From Haladaptatiplasma sp964454575 (GTDB taxonomy: Archaea > Thermoplasmatota > Thermoplasmata > Halarchaeoplasmatales > Halarchaeoplasmataceae): 12,981 nucleotides of DNA. The stretch lies in NCBI GenBank assembly GCA_964454575.1, contig CAYVTG010000057.1, positions 1 through 12,981 of the forward strand, given 5' to 3'. The position numbers and the translations under genes are program-made. The stretch's first letter is position 1, and each line of letters begins with the position of its first letter. Shown here piece by piece: positions 7,058 to 12,981 of the stretch. The notes under the pieces were generated by a model. The model searched no databases, was not told where the DNA came from, and saw nothing but the letters and a program-made list of their open reading frames with translations.

Positions 7058-7600
7058 TTATCGCTTGTTAGACGGGAAAAATCTGCTCCTTGCATAGAAA
7101 AGTGCCAACATAGTGTGCGGGTGACTCAATTCTCCTTGATCCAGCATCTTGTAGACCTCGTCGATGGGTAGAAGCACCACCTCCATATCTTCCGCCGGAT
7201 CTCGTTTCTTGCAGCCGCCCGGTTCTGCATCACCGATGAATAGATGGGCGGTCTGTGTGTTGAGACTGGCGATGGGATGATAGGTACACAACTTTTCCAT
7301 ATCTTCTATCAGATATCCTGTTTCCTCTTCGAGTTCTCTCACCGCCGTTTCTTCAGGTGTTTCCCCTTCATCTATGAGGCCGGCGGGTACCTCTAGTACG
7401 GATTCATCGATGGGATATCTGTAATTACGTATGAGTACGAACTTATCTTCATATACCGGTAATACGCATGCAAAATCCGGAAAATCGATGATGGTATATG
7501 CTATCTCAGTATCGTCCGGTAGAACTACATCATCCTCTCTCATGGTAAATATGGATGAGCTGGCGATCTCCCTGGAACCTTTCTTCTTCCATCGGGCCAT
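7058..7600 (-). CDS. Nudix hydrolase, ADP-ribose pyrophosphatase type
   Basis: A 180-residue enzyme of the ADP-sugar pyrophosphatase branch, which splits ADP-ribose-like compounds to AMP and a sugar phosphate. The complete Nudix box spans residues 74-96: G74, E80, then REL 88-90, EE 92-93 and G95. It is preceded by the branch-typical RYPIDESVLEVPAGL. The N-terminal strand REDDVVLPDDTEIAYTIIDF also fits. The ATG at 7600 is preferred to an in-frame TTG at 7618: homologues start near this point, and a TATA box (7622-7628) lies 25 bases upstream. Substrate cannot be fixed from sequence alone. Confidence 0.88.
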   Translation of the reverse strand: MARWKKKGSREIASSSIFTMREDDVVLPDDTEIAYTIIDFPDFACVLPVYEDKFVLIRNYRYPIDESVLEVPAGLIDEGETPEETAVRELEEETGYLIEDMEKLCTYHPIASLNTQTAHLFIGDAEPGGCKKRDPAEDMEVVLLPIDEVYKMLDQGELSHPHTMLALFYARSRFFPSNKR

Positions 7601-7621
7601 GGTCGCGAAGAGTTCCAATAC

Positions 7622-7628
7622 TAAATAA
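7622..7628 (-). promoter_or_regulatory. TATA box of the Nudix gene
   Basis: TTATTTA on the minus strand is centred 25 bases before the ATG at 7600. There is no Shine-Dalgarno, so the transcript is probably leaderless. Confidence 0.45.
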
Positions 7629-7641
7629 GTGTTATAGGTCG

Positions 7642-7666
7642 TATGCAGGAATATTACGCCTGCATA
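7642..7666. promoter_or_regulatory. Perfect 8-base inverted repeat, TATGCAGG-N9-CCTGCATA
   Basis: It lies in the 124-base space between the transporter stop (7725) and the Nudix start (7600), just upstream of the Nudix TATA box. It could be an operator for the Nudix gene or a hairpin ending the transporter transcript. No T-run follows it immediately, which slightly favours an operator. Confidence 0.5.
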
Positions 7667-7724
7667 GTTTAGGTAACATTATTGTGGATTTTATAGTACT
7701 CTTACAGCATATCACTCCTTGATA

Positions 7725-8291
7725 TCACAACAGTGCCTCCACCAAAAATATTGCGCCAAAGATAACGAACAGTATAGCCGCACCCAGCTCGATCTTCTCT
7801 CTAGAGATATACTGTGATATCTTTTCGCCCAGTAGCGTTCCGATCCCAACCACAAACGCTAGAGCGCAGATAGCACCCACGAGTACGGGTAGCGGGGCGG
7901 TATAGTGGGCGGTCAACGCTATCACCGCAAACTGTGTTTTATCTCCGAACTCAGACACAGCCGAGAGTACGAATGAATTACGGAAGATGTGTCTATCCTC
8001 TATCACTACCACTTCGTCCTCTTCCTCTGAAAAAAATGTGTAAACACCGAAAAAGATGAACAAAGCACCTGCAATGACTTTGACTATGACAAGAGGAACA
8101 AGGGAATAAAGTGCCGTTCCCACGATCACGCCAAGCAGAGTGATAACAGACATGCCAAGGAACATACCCCAGAAGACAGGTGTAGCCCTGTATTTAGATG
8201 CTAGAGTAACTGTGATCAGTTGGGTTTTGTCTCCGAACTCGGCTAGGGCGATAATGCCAAAGGCGATCAATATCACGAATATCCAAGACAT
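7725..8291 (-). CDS. TMEM165/GDT1 (UPF0016) family cation transporter
   Basis: A 188-residue membrane protein with two homologous halves of three helices each. Each half carries the defining EFGDKT motif (18-23 and 114-119), whose acidic residues bind the cation. The halves are linked by a very acidic loop (SEEEDEVVVIED, about 89-99). Eukaryotic and bacterial relatives move Mn2+ or Ca2+ against H+, so Mn2+ or Ca2+ export is the likely role. The ATG at 8291 is chosen over farther upstream codons because the hydrophobic first helix starts there and a strong TATA box (8311-8320) lies 25 bases away. Confidence 0.9.
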   Translation of the reverse strand: MSWIFVILIAFGIIALAEFGDKTQLITVTLASKYRATPVFWGMFLGMSVITLLGVIVGTALYSLVPLVIVKVIAGALFIFFGVYTFFSEEEDEVVVIEDRHIFRNSFVLSAVSEFGDKTQFAVIALTAHYTAPLPVLVGAICALAFVVGIGTLLGEKISQYISREKIELGAAILFVIFGAIFLVEALL

Positions 8292-8310
8292 GATTCTGGG
8301 ATACGTTAAG

Positions 8311-8320
8311 ATATAATATA
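8311..8320 (-). promoter_or_regulatory. TATA box of the TMEM165/GDT1 gene
   Basis: TATATTATAT on the minus strand is centred about 25 bases before the ATG at 8291, fitting a leaderless transcript. A CTTAAC half-site (8305-8310) follows it directly. Confidence 0.55.
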
Positions 8321-8350
8321 TTTTGGGCCGATGGACCCAGATTGGTAGTG

Positions 8351-9001
8351 TTAGCCCTTTTCGTAGATAAAAAATTCCGAACGAGATATCTCCGGGTACC
8401 GATTTTCTATACGGTTCATCAATCCCCATCCCTTCGTATTTGCTTCTACCCATCCAGTGAATTTTCTGCGCTTTACATGATACCTCTGTTTGGTGTCTGT
8501 GTCATCTGAATATATGATAACAAAGCTTTCAGCGCATGAGAATAGATGTTCCATATATCGTTCGTAGATATCATCCTCTATGATGTGAAATATAACATCC
8601 AGTGATAGAGCTAGTTCGGCCTTGAATTCAGGAGAACCGCTATCAAAATTCTCCGGCTCGTACAAAAAGAATCTTTTGCTGTCGTCGTCCTTAAAACGTT
8701 CACGACATAATTCCACCGCCGTAGATGAAATATCGAGACCTACATAATCGGGAATATCCAACATGGATAATTGGTTACCGTCGCCACAGCCGAATTCGAT
8801 GGCCGATCGGACTTCGTTTTCTTTCACGAAATCGTTTATCACTTCAGCTTTGAATTTCGCTATCTTTCCATATGATCCAACGCCGGAATCGCCTCCTTCG
8901 CTGTATCTCTCTTCCCAGTACCTCTTACTACCTGGGAATAATCTGTTCTTTAGGGCGGTGATGATCTTACGTTTTCTGCTGACGGACTTTTTATCACTCA
9001 T
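8351..9001 (-). CDS. Class I SAM-dependent methyltransferase
   Basis: A 216-residue Rossmann-type methyltransferase. Motif I is AIEFGCGDGN at 67-76 (SAM binding), the acidic motif II residue is D90 in YVGLDIS, and motif IV/post-I is LSLDVIFHIIEDD near 132-144. The N-terminal WEERYSEGGDSGVGSYG (29-45) is typical of methyltransferases found in polysaccharide and surface-modification loci, where they act on sugars. No membrane segment. The neighbour across the divergent promoter is a DUF354 glycosyltransferase-like gene followed by a flippase, supporting a glycan role. The acceptor is unknown. Confidence 0.85.
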   Translation of the reverse strand: MSDKKSVSRKRKIITALKNRLFPGSKRYWEERYSEGGDSGVGSYGKIAKFKAEVINDFVKENEVRSAIEFGCGDGNQLSMLDIPDYVGLDISSTAVELCRERFKDDDSKRFFLYEPENFDSGSPEFKAELALSLDVIFHIIEDDIYERYMEHLFSCAESFVIIYSDDTDTKQRYHVKRRKFTGWVEANTKGWGLMNRIENRYPEISRSEFFIYEKG

Positions 9002-9023
9002 GGATGAAAAGGCATAAACACGA

Positions 9024-9032
9024 AAATATATA
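9024..9032 (-). promoter_or_regulatory. TATA box of the methyltransferase gene
   Basis: A TATATATTT-like box on the minus strand is centred about 27 bases before the ATG at 9001. No Shine-Dalgarno is present. Confidence 0.5.
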
Positions 9033-9068
9033 ACATTTTGCGGAAGGCATATTCTTTCTTAGGGGTAA

Positions 9069-9076
9069 TTTTATAT
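9069..9076 (+). promoter_or_regulatory. TATA box of the DUF354 gene
   Basis: TTTTATAT lies about 35 bases before the TTG start at 9108. The resulting leader of roughly 10 bases would include GGTGG at 9099-9103, a plausible ribosome-binding site. Confidence 0.45.
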
Positions 9077-9107
9077 CCACTGGGTTCAATGTCTGTGCGG
9101 TGGCAAT

Positions 9108-10121
9108 TTGAAGATATTGGTGGTCATAGGACATCCGGCTCATGTGCACTTCTTCAGGCACTTCATGGACGAGATGAAAAGAAGAGGACACGAGTTCAAA
9201 GTATGTGTAAAGATGAGAGAAAACACTACTAGACTTCTAGATCTTTACGGGATCCCATATGAAATATTTGGTGAAACATATCCGGATAGACCTTCAAAGG
9301 CCTGTGGGATCCTTTTCAACGACCTTGCATTGCTTAAAATGGCTAGACGGTTCAAACCAGACCTAACTGCATCCATAGGCGGACTTTACTCCGTTCATGC
9401 AGGAGCCTCTCTGGGAGTTCCAACCATAGATTACATGGATACCGAGAACGCCGTTATGACAAATATACTCACATTTCCATTAGCTACTGTGATCGCAACC
9501 CCGGATTGTTACTACGGCAGAGTTCCAAAAAGTAAGCACCGACCGTACCCGGGATATCACGAACTAGCTTACCTTCATCCGAAGAGATTCAAGGCAGATA
9601 TAGATAGGATAAAAAACTTGGGAGTTAAACCCGGGGAATACATAGTCGTCCGGTTTTCAACATTGGATGCTAGTCACCAAACCGGAGAGGCAGTTTTGAC
9701 TTATAATGATAAAATTAAACTCGTTCGAGAGCTTTCTGAATACGGAAAAGTATTGGTGGATACCGAAGGAGAACTACCAGTCGAACTGAAAAAACATCGT
9801 TTGAATATACCGGAACATCACTACCATGATGTTCTCGCCTTCGCCGCTCTATACTTGGGTGAAGGGGCCACCGCCGCCTCGGAGGCCGGTGTACTGGGAG
9901 TCCCCTGGGTTTACATATCCGGTGACAGAAGAGGATATCTTGATGACCAGCAAAGAAGATATGGTATAGGAGCCACCGTGGATTCAGTGGAAAAAGCACT
10001 GGAACATGTAAAAAAAGTGTTTAAGGGAGCTCTAGAGCCAAAAAGAGCCCGTAAAAAACTGCTAGAAGACAAAATAGATGTGACGAAATGGATGGTACGG
10101 CTATCGGAAGAGTTTTTATAA
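9108..10121 (+). CDS. DUF354 family protein (GT-B glycosyltransferase-like)
   Basis: A 337-residue protein of DUF354, an archaeal and bacterial family related in fold to UDP-GlcNAc 2-epimerases and GT-B glycosyltransferases. The start is a TTG: from there the protein reads KILVVIGHPAHVHFF, the invariant beginning of the family, and no in-frame ATG or GTG lies upstream within reach. Other marks are IGGLYSVHAGASLGVPTI (90-107), TPDCYYGR (131-138), YPGYHELAYLHP (147-158), VRFSTLDASH (181-190) and the nucleotide-sugar loop GEGATAASEAGVLGVPWVY (251-269). Members usually sit in surface-polysaccharide loci. Here a flippase follows after 21 bases. The precise reaction is not established for the family. 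Confidence 0.88.
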   Translation: MKILVVIGHPAHVHFFRHFMDEMKRRGHEFKVCVKMRENTTRLLDLYGIPYEIFGETYPDRPSKACGILFNDLALLKMARRFKPDLTASIGGLYSVHAGASLGVPTIDYMDTENAVMTNILTFPLATVIATPDCYYGRVPKSKHRPYPGYHELAYLHPKRFKADIDRIKNLGVKPGEYIVVRFSTLDASHQTGEAVLTYNDKIKLVRELSEYGKVLVDTEGELPVELKKHRLNIPEHHYHDVLAFAALYLGEGATAASEAGVLGVPWVYISGDRRGYLDDQQRRYGIGATVDSVEKALEHVKKVFKGALEPKRARKKLLEDKIDVTKWMVRLSEEFL

Positions 10122-10142
10122 AATCCCAGACTACATAGTCCC

Positions 10143-11518
10143 GTGAAACGTTCTGTAAAGGTTGCTCGGAACACGAGTTGGCTCGTGATCGCCATATTCT
10201 TTTCAAGGGTACTTACAGCACTGTTTATCATATCACTAGCCAACCATCTTCTTCCGGGATCCTTCGGCATCTATAATTTCGCCATGGCCTTGGCCTACGT
10301 TGCTGTAGTCATGGTGGATTGGGGATTCGACGAATTGACCGTCAGAGAGGTATCCAGGGATCCCACTAAAGGCCCTGCCATTCTGGGCAACATGTTGATG
10401 ATCCGTAGCTTGCTGGGTGGTTTAACACTGGTTCTCCTTGGAGTGTTGTTCTGGCTTTTCCTTGGAGATATGCGCACCGATATGACCCTGTCGATATTGA
10501 TGCTGGCGGGACTCATGCTGGTATTGGAAAAGATATCGAACTCGTTCATCGCCATGTTCCAGGCCAATGAGAGGATGGAACTACACGCTCTGACGAATAT
10601 AGTATGGAGGTGTCTTTTCCTATCGCTGGGTGTACTCGGGATAATACTCGGATTCGACCTTTTGGGTATAATGATGCTCCTTTTATCTACGTATGTAGCG
10701 AACTTTGCTGTATCCGCACTCGTTTACCGGGTAAAATTGAAGGGGAAAATAGACAGACCGAAACTTCCTTCATGGCGGCCGCTGATAAAGGATGCCTCTC
10801 CCTTCGCACTGTTCATATTTGTAAGCGTGATATACGGTCATGCGATAATCCTGCTGTTGACTCTGATCAGAGGTGACTTCGAANNNNNNNNNNTTCCTTC
10901 GGTAGAGCGCTCTATCCTCTTTTTTCACGGTTCTCGATATCAGACAACGATGTTATGGAAACTGCCTACCGATACTCTCTGCGTTACCTACTGATATTAT
11001 CGATACCGCTGACCATAGGTTTGTACATCATCGGCGAAGATATTTTGGGCTTACTGTATCGCGGTGAATACAGTGAAACCGTAGAGGTATTCAAGATCAT
11101 GATCTGGACCATCCCCTTTCTATTCATGAACGGCAGCCTTAAGATGGTACTCTGGGGTAGTGATAAAACAAAGATTTCTTCGAAGAACCTGATGTTCGCC
11201 TCCGCTGCGTTGATCATCGGTGGTATCTTGTTGATCCCCCGATATGGTGTGGTCGGCGCTGCCGCCGCCATCGTTATCGCGGAGATGATTCACTTCTTTG
11301 CCAACTACCACTCGGTGACTTCCTTCATGCCGCCGCTGGGCCTTTCCGTACTGTGGAAACCATACCTTGCATGCGGTGTATTGGCTGCCGTATTGTATGC
11401 ACCGCTGGGGATAGCCGGATTACCACTGGCAGTCGTGCTTTATTTTGTGGTTTTATACGTGCTCAAAGGCATAACCCGAGATGATCTCTCGGTGATGAAA
11501 GGGGCTTTGGGGTTGTGA
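10143..11518 (+). CDS. Wzx-type polysaccharide/lipid-linked oligosaccharide flippase (interrupted by a gap)
   Basis: A multi-pass protein of the MATE-like MOP superfamily (RfbX/Wzx) that would flip lipid-linked glycans. It starts with GTG at 10143: KRSVKVARNTSWLVIAIFFS is the usual N-terminus, and NHLLPGSFGIYNFAMAL and DWGFDELTVREVSRD follow. A 10-N gap (10884-10893) splits it. After the gap the frame is shifted but reads SFGRALYPLFSRFS and on to LGL and a TGA at 11518. The true gap must be 2 modulo 3. Family comparison suggests about 20-30 residues are missing there (the stretch usually written like GWYNAAYRL-FIP). 247 plus 207 visible residues plus that piece gives the usual 470-490. Co-directional with the DUF354 gene. 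Confidence 0.85.
10884..10893. other. Assembly gap of 10 N
   Basis: A run of 10 N inside the flippase gene. Frame change and a missing conserved stretch show the real gap is larger. Confidence 0.95.
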
Positions 11519-11750
11519 GACCGTATGATTGAAGAAAAAACCGTTTTGGGCAGTTATATGATTTTCTAAATTATCAATTTTTGTAACTCCAAAATTATCC
11601 ATCGAATCCTTCGAGCACCGCATACTTTTTCCAATAACTATGTCCTGTAAATATGTGAATTATTCTATCTTCCGTACCTTAAGGAGACATGTTCGAAGTA
11701 ATAGATATCAACACGGAATCTATCCCTTTGTGTCCCATATTTACACAAAC
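11519..11750. other. Intergenic region between flippase and toxin-antitoxin module
   Basis: No convincing gene. It holds a T5 tract at 11578-11582, a possible archaeal terminator for the flippase transcript. A 21-codon open frame at 11689-11754 is preceded by AAGGAG at an unusually short distance; I do not count it as a gene. Confidence 0.4.
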
Positions 11751-11758
11751 TTAAATAA
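11751..11758 (+). promoter_or_regulatory. TATA box of the toxin-antitoxin module
   Basis: TTAAATAA is centred about 37 bases before the ATG at 11792. Transcription would start near 11780, leaving a very short leader that begins with the AGGTG ribosome-binding site (11781-11785). Confidence 0.5.
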
Positions 11759-11791
11759 GCACCGATATAATATCTTACATAGGTGTTATGT

Positions 11792-12058
11792 ATGAATACG
11801 GTAAAAGCAAAGATCGAATTACCCAAATCCATCTTAAACATCTGTAAGACAGATGAAAAAGGCCTATCTGATGCGGTAGCCAAAAATTTTATCATAGAGC
11901 TATATCGGGAAGGGGTGATATCTATAGGTAAGGCTGCTGAGCTCCTTGGTTTGACAAAGTTAGAGATGATGGGCATACTCAAAGATAGAAAGATACCTCT
12001 CAATTATGATCCCGAAGAATTAGAAAGGGATAGGGAGACTTGGAAGAGGATTGAGTGA
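11792..12058 (+). CDS. UPF0175 family antitoxin
   Basis: An 88-residue protein. The N-terminal strand VKAKIELPKSIL, the helix-turn-helix-like segment ISIGKAAELLGLTKLEMMGI (43-62) with LKDRKIPLNYDPEEL after it, and the acidic tail EELERDRETWKRIE are characteristic of UPF0175. This family is predicted to be the antitoxin partner of DUF3368 PIN-like toxins. The ATG at 11792 is preferred over the upstream GTG at 11783 because AGGTG lies six bases before it. Its stop shares an A with the toxin start (TGATG), so the two are coupled. The antitoxin probably binds both the toxin and its own promoter. Confidence 0.88.
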   Translation: MNTVKAKIELPKSILNICKTDEKGLSDAVAKNFIIELYREGVISIGKAAELLGLTKLEMMGILKDRKIPLNYDPEELERDRETWKRIE

Positions 12059-12522
12059 TGATCGTTGTTAGTGATTCCGGTCCTTTGATACATCTATCTC
12101 GTGTGAAAAAGTTAGAAGTTTTAAGGGACTTTTTTTCTGAGATATATATCCCCGATGCGGTTTACGAAGAACTGACTTCGAAAAAAGGGATGCCCGGATA
12201 TGAAGAGGTAAAAAGTTATACCTGGATAAAAAGAAAAAGAATAGACGGATCAATAGCGTTTCTGATGGATTATCTTGATAAAGGTGAAAGCGAGGCCATA
12301 TTACTAGCAAAAGAGCTTGACGCAGATCTCTTACTTATTGACGATCTTGCAGGGCGAAGAATCTCTAGAACACATGATATAGAGGTAATGGGAACGTTAG
12401 GGATATTGGATCGTGCAGCCAATAAAGATATTAATATAGACCTTGAAAAGGTGATAAAGGAACTTCGGAACAAAGGGTTCTGGATGGATGATGATTTATT
12501 TGAAAAATTGATGGAAAAATGA
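12058..12522 (+). CDS. DUF3368 PIN-like toxin nuclease
   Basis: A 154-residue PIN-domain protein, predicted to be an Mg2+-dependent ribonuclease kept inactive by the UPF0175 partner. The acidic residues of the fold are present: D6 in SDSGPLIHLS, E38/E39 in VYEEL, E77 in GESEAILLA and D95/D96 in LLLIDDLAGRR. VMGTLGILDRA (110-120) is the usual DUF3368 segment. The ATG at 12058 overlaps the antitoxin stop. Nothing suggests the gene is broken. Base composition is more AT-rich than the metal operon. Confidence 0.9.
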   Translation: MIVVSDSGPLIHLSRVKKLEVLRDFFSEIYIPDAVYEELTSKKGMPGYEEVKSYTWIKRKRIDGSIAFLMDYLDKGESEAILLAKELDADLLLIDDLAGRRISRTHDIEVMGTLGILDRAANKDINIDLEKVIKELRNKGFWMDDDLFEKLMEK

Positions 12523-12581
12523 TTTTCAATCACTTATATACGAACGATATCATCTACTGACGGAGCACATACTGATATATG

Positions 12582-12860
12582 CTACGAGATATTTCTTTGA
12601 GATGCGTTACCAATTTCATATCCCAACTTGTTAAGTAACCTGTGTATATCGTCGGGTTTTATCGATGAGGATGATGCAAAACCATCGATTGTCTGGGTAG
12701 TGGCGTTGGTTAGACCGGAGTCGTCCATCGGTAGCGTGAAGCTGAGTAACCCTCCGCCCATACCCGTGAATCCGGCGTCTCCTTTCACACACATTCCTAA
12801 TGTCTTGTTCCTTTTACGTCGTGGCCTGGACTGACCGATGTTTGTACGTGCTGTGAACAT
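12582..12860 (-). CDS. Small hypothetical protein, 92 aa
   Basis: I do not recognise a family. The ATG at 12858-12860 has an AGGTGA ribosome-binding site (12865-12870) at good spacing, the same type used by other genes here, which is the main reason to believe it. The N-terminus is basic (RPRRKRNK at about 12-19). A Gly-rich stretch follows (GFTGMGGGLLSF, about 30-41), then a Ser/Thr-rich middle and a possible helix IKPDDIHRLLNKLGYEI (67-83). No signal peptide or membrane segment; one cysteine. It is convergent with the toxin gene, 59 bases away. The opposite-strand frame (12628-12834) has no start signals and was not chosen. Confidence 0.55.
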   Translation of the reverse strand: MFTARTNIGQSRPRRKRNKTLGMCVKGDAGFTGMGGGLLSFTLPMDDSGLTNATTQTIDGFASSSSIKPDDIHRLLNKLGYEIGNASQRNIS

Positions 12861-12981
12861 GATTTCACCTTGATATTTTATTCATAAAGGTACTTTACCT
12901 ATTCAATTTTTCCTCCAAATTGTATTTATGAGGGTGGAGTAAAAAGGTCACAGATCAATTGAAATCATATTGAGCCTACCT

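Noticed and set aside
11689..11754. 21-codon open frame with AAGGAG upstream (MFEVIDINTES...)
   Set aside because: The spacing from GGAG to ATG is only about two bases and the product is tiny; it might be the relic of an acetyltransferase start, but nothing else supports that.
12628..12834. Plus-strand 68-codon frame opposite the 92-aa gene
   Set aside because: No ribosome-binding site or promoter; the minus-strand frame has AGGTGA at the right distance.
12871..12981. Possible further gene at the right edge
   Set aside because: Short AT-rich sequence with only immediate stops after candidate starts on both strands; nothing supportable.

Overview
The window reads as a piece of a metagenome-assembled archaeal genome, most likely a euryarchaeon of the Thermoplasmata type. 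The evidence is indirect. TATA boxes lie 25-28 bases before several start codons that have no Shine-Dalgarno (SD) sequence (leaderless genes), while other genes use a GGAG or AGGTG SD. The gene families are also archaeal in flavour: a NosD-type surface beta-helix with a 'GWN' C-terminal module, DUF354, UPF0175/DUF3368, and a zinc-ribbon protein with Ig-like domains. Three runs of N (100, 10 and 10) are scaffold gaps, and each interrupts a gene that can be reconnected by reading frame.

Layout. 1-560 (minus): a conserved hypothetical protein, then the start of a probable DUF447 flavin-binding protein cut by the window edge. 701-2787 (plus): a secreted NosD-like beta-helix protein whose stop overlaps the start of an endonuclease V-type pyrimidine dimer DNA glycosylase. 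2831-6191 (plus): a metal-uptake operon in the order DtxR-like regulator, ZnuA-like lipoprotein, ZnuC-like ATPase, ZnuB-like permease, led by a TATA box and a perfect inverted repeat that looks like the regulator's operator. 6171-8291 (minus): a double zinc-ribbon protein, a Nudix hydrolase and a TMEM165/GDT1-type cation transporter, each with its own promoter signals. 8351-11518: a SAM-dependent methyltransferase (minus), divergent from a DUF354 glycosyltransferase-like gene and a Wzx-type flippase (plus), probably part of a surface-glycan locus. 11792-12522 (plus): a two-gene UPF0175/DUF3368 toxin-antitoxin module in more AT-rich DNA. 12582-12860 (minus): a small unrecognised gene.

Most interesting is the metal operon. 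The regulator aligns to DtxR without gaps, yet two of the usual metal ligands are replaced (Cys to Ser, His to Pro), one His is a Cys, and it ends in a Cys-rich tail. The binding protein carries a 40-residue, 120-base tandem repeat rich in His, Asp and Glu inside its metal loop. The 100-N gap falls exactly in that repeat, so the true copy number is unknown. No tRNA, rRNA, CRISPR array or insertion sequence was seen.
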